A DNA stretch of 64,000 nucleotides from positions 620,001-684,000 of the forward strand of contig NC_088942.1 in assembly GCF_033473495.1 (NCBI RefSeq), written 5' to 3'. Every line of letters starts with the position of its first letter. The stretch's first letter is position 1. Shown piece after piece: positions 1-11,848 of this stretch. A program made the position numbers and the translations under genes. The notes beneath the pieces are model-generated. The model saw only the letters and a program-made list of their open reading frames with translations. It did not search any database and was not told the DNA's origin. Source of the stretch: Cercospora beticola (Eukaryota > Ascomycota > Dothideomycetes > Mycosphaerellales > Mycosphaerellaceae).

Positions 1-3000
1 GAGGAGTTATAATACTATCGCGCGCGCTAGCTATCTATAGATATAAGAGTAGTATATAACTTCTTCGAGAATAAAGAGAAAACGGATAGTATATAAGAAC
101 GTTCGCTTATAGCGCCTACTACTTATACTATAAGTTCTAAGCTTATTAATAATATCGAGAATCTACTACTATCTAGAGGTCGGCGAGTATTATTAACTTA
201 TATAACGAGCTACGTTTTGTTCTTCTAGCCTCTTCTATTTACTTTTATTACTATCTTCTTTACTTTAAGAGACGATATAAGTATAGTGTCTCTTTTATTA
301 AATAGGACTTAATACTATTTTATAAGACTAAAAGATATATCTCGTAGGAGCTTAAGTAACTATAATATAGTTTCTAGTAAGGATACGTATACTATCGTTA
401 CTACTCGACTATAGTACGTAAAAGTAAAGTATAGATACTTTCTTCTATTTCTATTTATAAAATTAGTTTCTTTATAAATATAAGTTTCTCTATATATATA
501 GTTCTTAAGTAGATCGATAGAATCTCTTTATTTTAATACTTAATTATCTAGAATCTATACTATTCTATAGTATAGTAATAAATTATATTCTATATACTAT
601 AAGACTAGGTTCTATAAGAATATTTCCTATATTTATATCTCGCGTTATATAGAGAAATACTAATAGTATTATCGAAATAGATAAAATTATAAAGTTACTA
701 ATAAGTCTCTCTAGAGTAAGTATAGTACTATCTACCTCTATTCTTATCTAAAAATATAGTTAGCTTTCGTTAGCTAGGTCGGCTATAATAGTAATATAGT
801 AGTAGAGTCTCTAATAGGAATTTATTAATACTAATTAGATCTAAACTACCGCTATATTTATCTAATATAAAGCTACTAAGTAGACTAGAGAGAAATAATT
901 CTATTACGCTTCGGAGCTCTAGCTTAACTAAGACTTATTCCTCTTTAAGTCTAGATTTTATTATAGTCTATAAAATACCGAGAGTTCTCTCTACGGCTGC
1001 TATAGCAAGTTTTAATTCTACTAATATAGCTCTTAGCGTTCGTTCTATACTTAGTTAGCGTCTCGCTATACTTAATTTAATATATATTTCGATATACTAT
1101 TATTATTCTCGGTATTACTAGGTACTTTTCGAATAGTATCTATAGTAACTTAAGACTCCTATAGTAGTTATATTAAGAACTAGTATAGAGTATACTAGAG
1201 AAGATTTATAATTAAAGTATATAATTACTATCTAGAGTCTTATTACTAGTTACCTAGTATTTAAAGCTTAATACTAGGAATAGAGTAGTATTAAGAAAGC
1301 GCTCTACTACCTCTTAGTTATAATAGTAGAGTAAGATCTCGAAGGTATATAGCTATCGTATACCTCTCGATATTATAGAACTAGGATTAGAGCTTAATTA
1401 AACTATATTTAGTTAAGCTTATCGAAGCTATCTATATTATATTAGAAGGTAGCGTAATTTTCGAATATCTAGTTAGATGTTTTATTAAAAGCGTAATAAC
1501 CTCCTAAAAGTTATATTTAATAATAATAGTAGTAGATAGGCGACGGAAGCTACTCGTATATTTACTATTAGGAATAAGGTAGCTATTAGCGATTTAATCT
1601 CGTTTTCTAGTAAGCTCTCTAAACTAGTTCTTATTAGTATTAGTTTAGGCTATAGAGGAGTATATATATATAGAAGTAGGTATCTCTATTAGAAATAGAA
1701 CTAAGTCGCTAAGTATATAGTCTAAGTAGATACGTTACTATAATCTCTCTATAGTAAGCCGAATTCTAAAATATATTCGATAGTCGTCTCTTTCTATTAC
1801 TAGAATATTACTAGTACTCGATTATAAATATATTATCTACTCTTTTATTATATTCTCGATAATATTCGAGCTTATTTTATCTAAGCGTTCTAGCGTACTT
1901 ATATATTAGCTAGTATCTCTAGAGTATTTTTAACGTAACTAGGCTAGATAAATTCGCTATAGAATAGTATTTATACGAGTACCCGACTCGATATAGTTAA
2001 TTAATATTATAACGCTAATAGTAGAAATCTATAGACCTTAAAGCTATAAATATATAATACCTTACGGCGCTCTATATAATTAGATTCCTTACTCTAAGCG
2101 TTATAAAAAAGTATCGAGTTATAGTTATTAGTACTCTTTAATATATAGTAAAATATATCTTTCTTCGAAATTCTACTAAGTTTATACTATAGAAGAGGTT
2201 TAAGAGAGTACTATAGTATATAAGCCTAGTCGCTATTATAGAAGTATATCGTACGCGTAAGATATAAGCCTCGGCGAAATATAAATTAGTTCTATAAATA
2301 TATATATAATAATAGAAGTCTTAAGTAATACTTTATATAACGTCGGCTTTAAGTATATTAAAAAGATACCTAATTCTTCTAAAAGCTACTTAAGAGCCTT
2401 ATTAACTAAGCTATATATATAATTTAGTATAAAAGTCTAGTATACTAGACTTCTACGAGTTAGAGAAGGCGCGCCGTAATAGATTTTATATTCTATAGAT
2501 TATAATATAGAGCGCTTCTAACTACTCTATCTCGGCTTAGACTAGGTATATTAGATTTAGATAGAGCTTTTTATATAGGTTAAGTTAATATATTACTAAA
2601 TCTATACGTCCTAGTTTAGCTACTATAGTAGATTTATAAGTTTATTAAAGAGTAGAAATATAGACGACCGAGAATAATATACCTCTAGATATTATTATAG
2701 TAATATAAGATAGGTCTAATATACTATTAGAGAGGAATATATTTTCTACTAGACTAGAACGCTACGTCCGACCTACTACTAGTAGTATACTAGTTAGAGC
2801 GTCGAGTAGATCTACTATAGTACGTCGAGTAGAAGTTATATTTCTAACTTAATAGTAAGTAATACCTACTTTATATAACTAAAATCTTAGCTCGAAGTAT
2901 ATTACCTTCTATACTTTATATTTTCCTCTATAGATATAAGTATAAATATTTATAACGTCGAAATAAACGAAGCCTATTTTAGATAGTAGTCTTACCTAGC

Positions 3001-4561
3001 TACCTAGTAACGAGTAATTTACTAGTAAAGCTAATACTATAGAACCTATATAATCTAGTTTTACTAGATAACTAAAAGTACCTTAGTAGGCTAGAAGTTT
3101 TCTAGTATAGAACGTTATAGATTTTAACTCTCTAGAGACTTTAAACCGAATACTATAACTACTATACTTCGGCTAGTTACTTATTAGAGCGACTTATTAA
3201 GTTCTACCTTTGCTCTTATATAAGAAGCTTTAGCTTTACGTAAGAGAATATTAAAACTTTTCTTAGTTTAACGAATATAAAACCTATAAATTAAACGAAC
3301 GTTATAAAACTATTATATAAGAGATCGTTTAGTACTAATAATTATCGCGATATTATTCTAGCTTACTAAGTCTCGTCCTTACTATCTATATAGCTACTAT
3401 ATAGGTATAGGCTCCGGTTCTACTAGTACCTAGTCTAATAATATTATTAAATAAAGTCGACCTTTATATAGTAGGAGATATATAACGAGCTATATACTAC
3501 TTCTATCGCGAGAGAGAAATAACGTTAACTTATACTAGGTATAATAGTATTTTTAAAATAGATACTATAACTTATATTCTATCTATAGCTCTCGATAATC
3601 TTATAGATATTTTCGTTAAGTATAAGGTTTAGGGCATTTTTAGCGTCGAGCTAATATATAGCTACTATATATTAGAAGAGGGCGACGTAATACTTAGTAC
3701 GTAGCTCTAAGCTCTAGCTTATAGATACTAGAATAAAGCGACTAAAATAGTATTTATTAACTCTTTAAGAGTTTATAGTTATATATCTAAGCTCGTAGAA
3801 GTTAATAAGCTTATAGTATATAAGGTAGAGTAAGGATAGGTTACTAATTTACGTATTAAAAGCGTAGTATTCTTCTAAGAATTTACCGAATATCTAAGTA
3901 CTACTAGGCTAGCCGACTTACTAGGACTCTAAGTACTTAGTAGAACTCCGATATATAGAGTAGAGTTTAACTTTAGTAATATTAGTATAGTTATACTTAA
4001 TAAAGCTAATACGAAGTATAGGCCGGTTTCGTATACGACTAAATAGATATTTTCGGTCGATAAGAGTAGAACTATATCCTATAAAGAATACTATCTATAC
4101 TCTAACTACTAAGAGACTTTATAAAGTATTTATAGACTCGAAGCTAGTCTAGAATTATAACGATCTAGCTAAGACTTTAAAATACTATATTATCTAGGTA
4201 AGTAAGACTATATTCTATATTTTATACTTAACTAATATATATTACGTAATTCTAGTAAGCCTCCGATTTATAATTACCTCTATTCGAGGCTATATCTATA
4301 TACTTTAGTATCGTCCTCCGATACTAGAAATATATAAAATATAGAGTCTAACTAGTAGGATAGGAATAGATAATATATAATAGCTATTATATTATATAGT
4401 ATTAAAGATATTACTATTAGTATAGCTCGCGTCGAACCTTAAGGCTAGGCGCTCTACTATTATCTAAATATAATTTCTTTTACTTAGTTAGCTTTATCTA
4501 ACTAAAAGCTAGATATCTATACTTATATTTTAGATACTTTTCTAGTATAGTAATATCTTTC

Positions 4562-5500
4562 GTAAGTACTACTCTTCTATCTTACTAGACGAACTTATAG
4601 TATAGAAGGAGACTAAGATTCCTAGTCTTTTCGATAAGAATAAGCTAATCTACTAAAATTCTATCTACTTCTTACTAGAAAGTTACTAAAAATAATACTC
4701 GATATATCTAAGCTTCGTTATTAAGCTAAGTCTAGCTATCGGGACTATCGTAGCCTAAAATACTCTCTATACTCTAAAGAGTAATACTAAATAGCTAGAT
4801 TATAGTATCCGCCTAATCGATAATACTTTTAAGATACTCTATAGCTATATCTATTAGTAGGTTTATACTTAATAGGTCGTAATATATTAATACTTAAAGT
4901 AGCTCGAAAATATTATTAAGTATAGCTCTACTTTAGCTAATATAGATCTAAAGCGGAGCTAGTAAACTATTCGCTAGCTCTAGTAGCTTAGTCTTATATT
5001 CCTAATATATAGTAAGTACTCGCTCCGAGCTAGGTTTTTATAGATATTTCTAGGCTATAGTATAAAATCTACGAGATAGAATAGTTAGTAGTATTAAGTT
5101 CGATTCCTATTCTAAAATAGCTTACTTTACTATATTAACTACTATCGTTAATACTTTTATTTTAATATTATTATTATAGATTATTATTAAGAAGCCGACG
5201 CTAGGAATCTTATCTATCTTCTAAACCGAAACTATAGAATTACCTAAAAGTCCTAACTATACTATACTCGGTACTAGATCTAGATAAACTCTCTTTATAA
5301 GGTCGACTATTTCTTAATCTAATAGAGACTTATCCGATCTAAACTATATAATTATATACTTATCTTTCGACTCTATAGTATAGCTATAATAGCTCTACTA
5401 TTCTAACGCTTAAATTAGACTACCTACTACTTCTTCTATATACTTATTATAAGCTATTTACTTTATATTTAAGTATATATCGAAAAAGTCTAATATTATT
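4562..5500 (+). pseudogene. Decayed protein-coding frame of unknown element
   Basis: One plus-strand frame here is interrupted almost only by TAG, the stop that RIP makes from CAG (or from TGG via its complement). Read with those codons as Gln or Trp, it gives a continuous protein-like stretch of about 300 residues rich in Leu, Ile, Tyr, Ser and Arg. I do not recognise a family. It is most likely part of a transposon-encoded protein, because RIP acts on duplicated DNA. Its ends are approximate. Confidence 0.3.
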
Positions 5501-6299
5501 TTAGGTTATAAGAGTAAGCGATAGTAGAACGTAGCTCGGACAAAGTAAGCTTAAATAGAGCTAGGACTCGCTAGAAATAGCAGATAGATAGTAAGTTATA
5601 TAACTACTAACCTATAGGTTTAGAGAACCTTTATTTTTAATATTATACTACTAGTAATATACTACTACTCGAGAATATAAATTACTAGCTTTAAACTTCG
5701 ATCGTTTCGCTAGCTAGAGGTATACTTAGAATAAAAATCCGACTAGAAGCTTCTACTAGGTAGTAAACTAACTCTTTTCGCTTAGTAAATAACTTATATT
5801 CGTATAGTATCTATATAGAATAGATTTTCCTTTCTACTTTCTTTTATACTACTATAGAGACTTACTCTTTATTTATATTATTATAGTAGAATATAGTAAA
5901 AGTACTTTAGGAAATACTATTATAACTTACGAGTTCTAATTATAAAAAGCTATTTTAAGGAGTAAGCTTCTAGTTAGAAATTTAGCGTCTTATATATAAA
6001 AATAATTTAAGAGAATATAGTAGAAGTACTAAAAGAGAATTAATTAATCGAAAAGTATATTAGATATAGAGGAAGATACTATCGAGGTAGTTAATCTATT
6101 ATTATAGTAATAACTAAGATTAAAATCGAAGTTCGTTATAGTAGTACTCGGACTTATAATATAGAGCAGAAGCTAGCCTCTTCCTATACTATATCCGCGG
6201 CCTAATAGTAATCTATCTATCTAACCTAAGTTACTAACTATATTATTAACTTCGAGAACGATAAACGAATATACTAAATATAAGATATAAATAGCGAGA

Positions 6300-6446
6300 A
6301 TAACTAGAAATAAGTAAGAAAGAGAAGGATAGTAGAGCTTTTAGAAAACGAAAAGTATATTACTATACGCTCTAAACGAGTAGTATTATATAGTACTATT
6401 AATTACTAGAGCCTATATTATAGTATATATACTCTAAATATAATAG
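6300..6446 (+). repeat. Copy of the segment at the 5' end of the Tad-like LINE
   Basis: About 145 bp that aligns by eye with 22,594-22,735 in the same orientation, including a shared block around 'gtagtattatatagtactatta' followed by 'actagagcctata'. At 22.6 kb this segment lies immediately before the LINE ORF1 region. Here the sequence diverges after about 6,446, so this is either a truncated LINE end or an unrelated element sharing a 5' module. Confidence 0.6.
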
Positions 6447-7329
6447 AGTCTCGATTCTTATATCTCTCTAAACGATATTAGATATAGCGTAAAGTTATAT
6501 ATCTATATAAAATAGAGTAGTTATATATAGATTAGTACTTACTCCTTATAGCGCTCTACGATTACTAATAATCTCCTATAGCTAAAGAAGTATACTATAG
6601 ATATAAAGAGCTTCGAGTTAATTTATTCTAGTATATATAGGTTAAATAACGAAGTAGCGATAAGTAGAGTATACTCGAAGTTATATAATACTATAATAAT
6701 AACTATTAAGCCTAAGGTATTCTATAACGACTTTTACTTTACTAGCGATTATCTATAGGCTAACTCTTATATTAAGGAGTATAATTAAGAACTTACGCTC
6801 GAGGAAACGACTATTTATTAGTATCGAGTATAAATAGGCCTATATACTAACGGGCCCTCTTACCGAAAAATTAGATATTATTCGAGCTATTACTATCTAT
6901 TAGGCTAAAACTATTATAAGAGAGCTAATTATTTATTTTCTAATATATATTATAGAGATCTATACCTACGAAATCTAGCTAACCTAAATCTAACTTTAAA
7001 AGTAGTAGAAAGCAAGTAAACTTTATAGAAAATATAGTTAAGGACTAAAGATTCCGCGTAAGCGTACTATATATATCTTTAACTATATTAGTTTTATAGT
7101 TATAGTATATATATAAGAATATATATAGATTAGAATAGTATTAAATAACGTCTCTTATAAGCCGCTAGGTTATAACTCGGACTACTTAGAGATAGCGTAT
7201 CCTCTATACTTCTACTTATATAGAGTAATTTTATAAGCACGAGAATAGATATTAGAGACGATAGCACGAAGAAACTTAGACTATAAGTAAACTACAAAAA
7301 AATAAGAAGCAAATAAGACACACCTTAGG

Positions 7330-8155
7330 CAATTATGAGTTCAGTCCTATACTATTTGCAAACGAGCAAAATGGAAGACCACTAAATATCTCCCGGTTAC
7401 TCGAAGGACTTACAAGTGACGTCCTGCACGGATGCAAGTTTGGCTACCACCTGCTCTGTTAGCAGCTTAAGGAGAGTTAGCGCAAACGTGTGGCCTGCCC
7501 GGATAGAGTCTCTATAGCTAGTGCTCATTAGCTCGCAATCAGATCCGGCATTGAGGCCTTGCTTGCTCCTGTCGCATCGGACAGGTGTTGGGCCACGAAA
7601 GCATATTATTCAGCCAGAAAGGCGAGTAATTGCACGCAGACGCACCACATGCTGACCGACGATTTTCGAAATAACTTAGGAGCGCAGCAACATTCTGATA
7701 GCCGACAGTGCCACTAGCTTACTCTACGACGCTCTCGATATATGAATGCGATGTTGTCACCGCAGAGCTCCGGTATCTGCAGTAGTTCCGATCTGGACGT
7801 AATCGAGGCGGCGACACTCGCCATAGACAACGTGCTCAAGGAGTACGCCCGTCAATCTGCACGCCTTTCACGCTGGTGTCAGCCTTCCTTCTACCTAGGT
7901 TGTATGACATAAATAAGCTCTTGAATAATATGCATTAGTGCGACGCCTAGTCGTCTGCGACACAGCAATGAGAGTGTCTACCTAAGGTTGAAAGACCTGA
8001 ACGCTCTTTACCAATCGCCCGATTCGCTCCTGAGGATCCCGTCGAAATCTCATTTGAACCTCTGCAAGTGTCCGCAAGATCTTGAAAACCGCGACTTGAC
8101 CGTCTTCGTCTGCTAGTAACACCAACCTGAAAGGAGTTGGCTGCCCATTGCCTAG
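7330..8155. other. Island left margin, no confident gene
   Basis: Normal base composition with CpA/TpG present. It holds a short open frame at 7742-7912 (+, 56 codons, ATG start) whose middle part is acidic, helical-looking and plausibly coding. A minus-strand frame at 7982-8206 is listed separately. Neither could be joined into a full gene. The stretch also contains the promoter of the gene starting at 8156. Confidence 0.5.
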
Positions 8156-8206
8156 ATGGCACCAATCCAACCTGATGAGAGAGCAGTATACATGGCACTC
8201 CGACAT
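7982..8206 (-). pseudogene. Possible exon or relic of a minus-strand gene
   Basis: The minus-strand frame reads like real protein in its central part (LLADEDGQVAVFKILRTLAE and onward). On that strand it is preceded by a good acceptor-like 'ctcctttcag' and followed by a 'gtaaga' donor-like site just after the codons for RIG. This suggests an internal exon of a gene whose other exons I cannot find. It overlaps the first 51 bp of the plus-strand gene at 8156, so the two cannot easily both be intact. It could be a gene fragment or chance. Confidence 0.3.
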
Positions 8207-9327
8207 GTACTTGTTGCTGGCGATTCTCAGCTGAGAGCGTTAAAGAGAATCAAAGAAAAGATTCGGTTGCAGAATTCCGCCGCGCTTACAGCACTGGTCC
8301 AGGAGCACAACCTCGAAAATGTCGCGAATGTTGCAAAGCGTCTCTTGGAGGACAAGATCTTTCAGTCCACGTCGAAGGCTAAGCTGCGATTTCCCGAACT
8401 GTTCGAAGCGTCCGTTACCCAAAGCGCTGGTCGTGCCGATCCCGGGCAGGAAGTCATTGGAGCGGAGGATGATAGCCACAAACGAGCAGCAGAAGATCAC
8501 CAACGAACGCAGACATCCGCTTGTTCGCTGATGGACTGTTCTGGTAAGCCATAGGCCTACAGATACGTACAAAGGGTCGTAGAAGGCTAACAATAAGCTC
8601 AGGTACGGATACAATAACATCCTCTCACAAAATGTCGCACGCAGAAATTACTGCTTGTCTGCCGTCACTATATCCTGTGTACTTGGCAATGAGGACTCAG
8701 CATTTGTTAATGAATGAGCTTCAAACCATTCTGGAGAAAGCGTCTTACGAGTTTGGACTTGTCAACATGCCAAATCTCTTACAAGAGCGAGGGTGGACCT
8801 GTGCAGAATGTGTTGAGCTCAATGAGTGGCTGAAGATCATGGCCAGTTTTGAGGGAAAGATGTCAGAGGAGGCCATCAGAACTAACGACAAGCCATTATC
8901 TGGTCTTCTCACAGACATGGCGCAAATCCGACATATCGCTGTACACAGAGTGCCAGTGACTGCGGACCAGATCGAAGTTTTCCTGGCTGATGCTGAATCG
9001 CTCGCAAGAGTGCTTGACAATGACATTCGCGGCGAGATGATCGCGCAGTTACGTCGAGAGACAAAATTCGCCGTGGATGAGATTAAACGAAACAAGGACG
9101 TGCTACAGTCTCGAAGCGTGGAGACAATGGGGCGGATCCGGCGTCAGCAAGCAGAGCTGGAGTGCGAGCTTCGGAGAGCGATCGAAAAGATGCTGCGGGA
9201 AGACAAGGAATTTCAGCTCGTTAAGGGGGAAGCTCTCGAGCAGGAGATCCGTTTTGCGGCAAGTGCCAAACCATCTGTGGGTTCTGAGCCGGTCGAAGAG
9301 GCTACAGAATCATGGCGATGGTGGTAA
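8156..9327 (+). CDS. Conserved fungal hypothetical protein ('cytochrome c1' mislabel family)
   Basis: Proposed CDS joins 8156-8543 to 8603-9327 (370 aa). The intron at 8544-8602 (59 bp) has a GTAAGC donor, a GCTAAC branch site and a CTCAG acceptor, and keeps frame. The protein is soluble and helical. Residues near 1-75 are basic and helical (MAPIQPDERAVYMALRHVLV start). The middle has a Cys pair in WTCAECVEL. The last 120 residues are a Lys/Glu/Arg-rich likely coiled coil. There is no signal peptide, membrane segment or CxxCH haem motif. From memory, similar proteins in Fusarium and other ascomycetes often carry the name 'ubiquinol-cytochrome-c reductase cytochrome c1', which nothing here supports. 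Function is unknown. The segment around the junction (residues about 80-140) is the least certain part. Confidence 0.65.
8544..8602 (+). other. Spliceosomal intron, 59 bp
   Basis: GTAAGC donor, GCTAAC branch motif 11 bases before the AG acceptor, phase 1. Removing it joins two open frames that otherwise stop at 8552-8554 and start at 8632. Confidence 0.65.
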
Positions 9328-10203
9328 GAGTCGTTGTGATTTTCGTTCTAGGCCTGGTAGTCCTGCCTGTGCTCCTGGGAAGTCATTTATGGCGCCGCTG
9401 CCATCATCGACTCAACAGACGGCTTCTGTTCCGCCCTTGCGGCCATGGGTAGACGCGTAAAGTAGTTTTGTGCCAATGGACCCAAAAGGTAGCCTCAGCG
9501 ACAGGCAGGCGTCGCAACGCTGACGCGACACCCATGTTGTCATCGCTATCAAATGCAGGGCGAGTCGCGCACACCAGCGAGTGAAGAAGGGCAGCAGCGC
9601 TCTCCGGCTAAGCATGTACTATGGAGGCTACCAAGGAGCGTGGAATTTTAGCGTCAAATAGCACTAACCGTTGGGCTGTGTCGGCTTATACGAAAATGCT
9701 TCAAACGAGTGTGCGGATGCCACGTGCACGCGCTAACCCACAAGCGTTGGCTCAAAGTTGTATTTTACCCACAGGAAGGTGTGCTCATCCCAATGCGTCC
9801 CCTCCAATACCCTGCTACGTTTCACAAAACAGTGCATGTCACAGCTGCAACTTTATACCCGAAAGCAAGCGGTTCTCCAGAAGCTGCTGTCCTTGTCGAC
9901 ATTACAGTGATCTTGCAAGACCGAGTCGTCACAGTCAACACTGCAATGATATGATCGCTGAGCCTTCTGTCGAGATACTCGTCAGACCGCAGGACACGTG
10001 CAAGTGCAATGACACTGCTGCAGCTCTGCACGCTAATTTTGCACGCGCGGATTTAGTGCACGACAGAACCAGATTGTCATCAAACCTCAAGGTGCGCTGT
10101 TCGGTTACGAGAGAAGCTATGTGCATATATATTACTGTCGATGCAAAGAAACCTAGAAGGCTTAATGTGGCATCGACCTTTTAACGTTGCTGGAGCCCAA
10201 AAG
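9328..10203. other. Intergenic stretch with one arm of a dispersed direct repeat
   Basis: No confident gene. It contains the 36-bp repeat at 9624-9659 also found at 16475-16510. A long plus-strand open frame (9621-10184, 187 codons) begins at this repeat, but its Cys/His/Ser-rich, irregular composition looks non-coding. The right end should contain the promoter of the gene at 10204. Confidence 0.5.
9624..9659 (+). repeat. Dispersed direct repeat, copy 1
   Basis: 36 bp matching 16475-16510 with two mismatches. The last 25 bp (9635-9659, ggagcgtggaattttagcgt then caaat) are identical. The two copies are 6.85 kb apart in the same orientation. Confidence 0.8.
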
Positions 10204-11017
10204 ATGCCTTCGTTAGCCATGTCTTCATTAACAAGCAACACCGATACTTCGGAAACCCCAAAGCAAGGATCGCTTAACGGCTCTGACTTTCAGGACTTGT
10301 TCGATACATACAAAAACCCTCCTATTTCGAAGAACTATTACTGGCTTGGCAAACGAATTTTTGAGCAAATGCTCGCAGAAAAGATCTTCCGTGATTCTGC
10401 GGTCGCTCAAAACAGTGATGATCTGGATGTAAAGCTGTGAACATGCCAATCAGTGAACTATACTGACTCTACAACAGGAGAGCCTGGTTCAAGCGATTTT
10501 TCAGTACCCATATCGCGAACAGCTCGAACATATTCAACCGACATCGTCATTCAAGGCCTGTTTCCTGGAAACCGAGAAACATGTGAATTACTTTCGAGCC
10601 TTTGTTACGGGGCTTGCCGCAGCATTTCTGCAAAGCAATACAGAAGGACGACTGCGCCTCGCTTCCATCGTTCAAGGTGGCGTTCAAGGTCGTCATCGAC
10701 CGATCCCCCCTGGTCCGGTAATGCAGTCGTATAGCACACCGGCAGGAGCGAATCGACAGTCAACGAACAGTGCGTCCATTAGCGATGGAAATACTCCCAT
10801 GGAGCGTGCCCGCTACACGACTGCTCTGAAAGAGTATGGAGATCAAAGTGGGGCTGACGTGAGATGGGTAGACAGGCAGGTATCGGTAGCACCGCTCTGC
10901 TGGCAGGTCTCTGCGATGGCGGATGACCAGATGTTCCGGGCTACGGCGAGTAGTAAAAGAGACGCCAGACATCGAGCTTCGCAAATGGCATGTGAGGCAC
11001 TCGGAATAGATATCTAG
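10204..11017 (+). CDS. dsRNA-binding-domain protein, possible decayed RNase III-like fold
   Basis: Proposed CDS joins 10204-10428 to 10478-11017 (254 aa). The 49-bp intron has a GTAAAG donor and a CAACAG acceptor, phase 0, and links two open frames perfectly. Residues about 186-251 resemble a double-stranded-RNA-binding motif: a helix with YTTALKEYG, beta strands with CWQVSAMADD, then the diagnostic ATASSKRDARHRASQMACEAL helix. Residues about 46-64 (YWLGKRIFEQMLAEKIFRD) recall the RNase III signature helix, but the usual acidic residue after LG is Lys. Residues about 111-127 resemble the second RNase III helix. An inactive RNase III-like RNA-binding protein is an inference. The dsRBD call is firmer. 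The start at 10204 has A at -3; an in-frame upstream ATG at 10141 is also possible. Confidence 0.6.
10429..10477 (+). other. Spliceosomal intron, 49 bp
   Basis: GTAAAG donor, ACTGAC branch-like motif, CAACAG acceptor. Removal joins the codons for DDLD to those for ESLVQ in phase 0. It removes the TGA at 10438-10440. Confidence 0.6.
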
Positions 11018-11848
11018 CGCTATCTGTTGCCATTCCATGTTTGTGTGTATTCTTAATGTAATGATGCACTTGGTTTTCGATCTTTCTACGTTCGAGAACC
11101 TCTGCATTTATCTGCTGCTGAACGCTGATTGCTCGATCCCAGAAGTACTTGCATGCCGTCCATCGAAGGCGCTTTTCGAACGCAGCGTCTCATTTCGTTT
11201 TGGTTGCTTCAAGAATCATGATTTCCTTGCGACTCTCTAGCTCTTTTGCCTAAGAGGAACACAGCATAGACCTTCCTAGGGGGTAACGAGACCAGCTTTT
11301 CTGGAGATACGTAACATGGAGCCAAGCGGGACCAACTCCTCAAGACCGCTCTCTTATTAGCTAACTCACTGCAAGTGCTGCAGCCGCTTGACGCCGTTCC
11401 GCAAAGTTGAATTCTCAACGCAGAGCTCAACATCTACTGTATTGCGTCTTACTCGCAGCAACAGCTCCGGAGGGCATGCCCAGGGACCCCATTGGTCTAG
11501 CACTGTTCCCTGCAGCACTGAGCTTCCCACTTTGCATGGCTCACCGCTGAATAACCTGTAGGTGAATTGGTGCCCTGCACTCCATTTGCATGCTCGCAGC
11601 TTCCGGCTTCGCAGCGCGCTACCGCATTCGGACCCACTTCTGCGACATCCATGCGCGAGGGCGGGAAATCAATGTTAGCGATGGAACACTTATGTATGAT
11701 CGTCAACAGGCTCACACGAACGACCGACATAAAAGGTGCCTCCGCCATGATGCATCTTCACATCACTTGACTCTATTGCCCCATTGCAACGCATGTTCTG
11801 ACGAGATTCTTTGGTTGACCACGCCTTACCGTTGCAGTCTATTGCGCG
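11018..11848. other. Intergenic stretch, nothing recognised
   Basis: Normal composition. Several short open frames on both strands are irregular and lack start or splice support. It should hold the 3' end of the dsRBD gene and the promoter of the deaminase gene at 11849. I see no RNA gene or repeat. Confidence 0.5.

Larger units (their letters stand above)
1..7280. repeat. RIP-mutated AT-rich repeat block (left)
   Basis: Dense TpA with CpA and TpG almost absent, while CpG and ApG/CpT remain. This is the signature of repeat-induced point mutation, which converts CpA to TpA on both strands. No open frame of useful length survives. I can place only two sub-features in it: a TAG-interrupted frame near 4.5-5.5 kb and a segment shared with the LINE near 6.3 kb. 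I did not identify the element or elements that make up the rest. Normal composition begins at about 7,280-7,330. Confidence 0.85.

Noticed and set aside
8240..8620. 126-codon minus-strand frame
   Set aside because: Lies antisense to the first exon and intron of the gene at 8156; irregular composition, no motif.
8156..9327. Cytochrome c1 subunit of complex III
   Set aside because: The name circulates for this family, but there is no CxxCH haem site, no membrane anchor and no targeting sequence.
9323..9355. Possible intron after the codons for SWRWW (gtaaga ... ttctag)
   Set aside because: Would be only about 28-30 bp, below the workable size for a fungal intron, and the protein ends naturally at the TAA.
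9621..10184. 187-codon plus-strand frame starting at the direct repeat
   Set aside because: Long, but the Cys/His/Ser/Arg-rich irregular sequence with no motif or splice context looks like chance openness. The repeat itself is reported separately.
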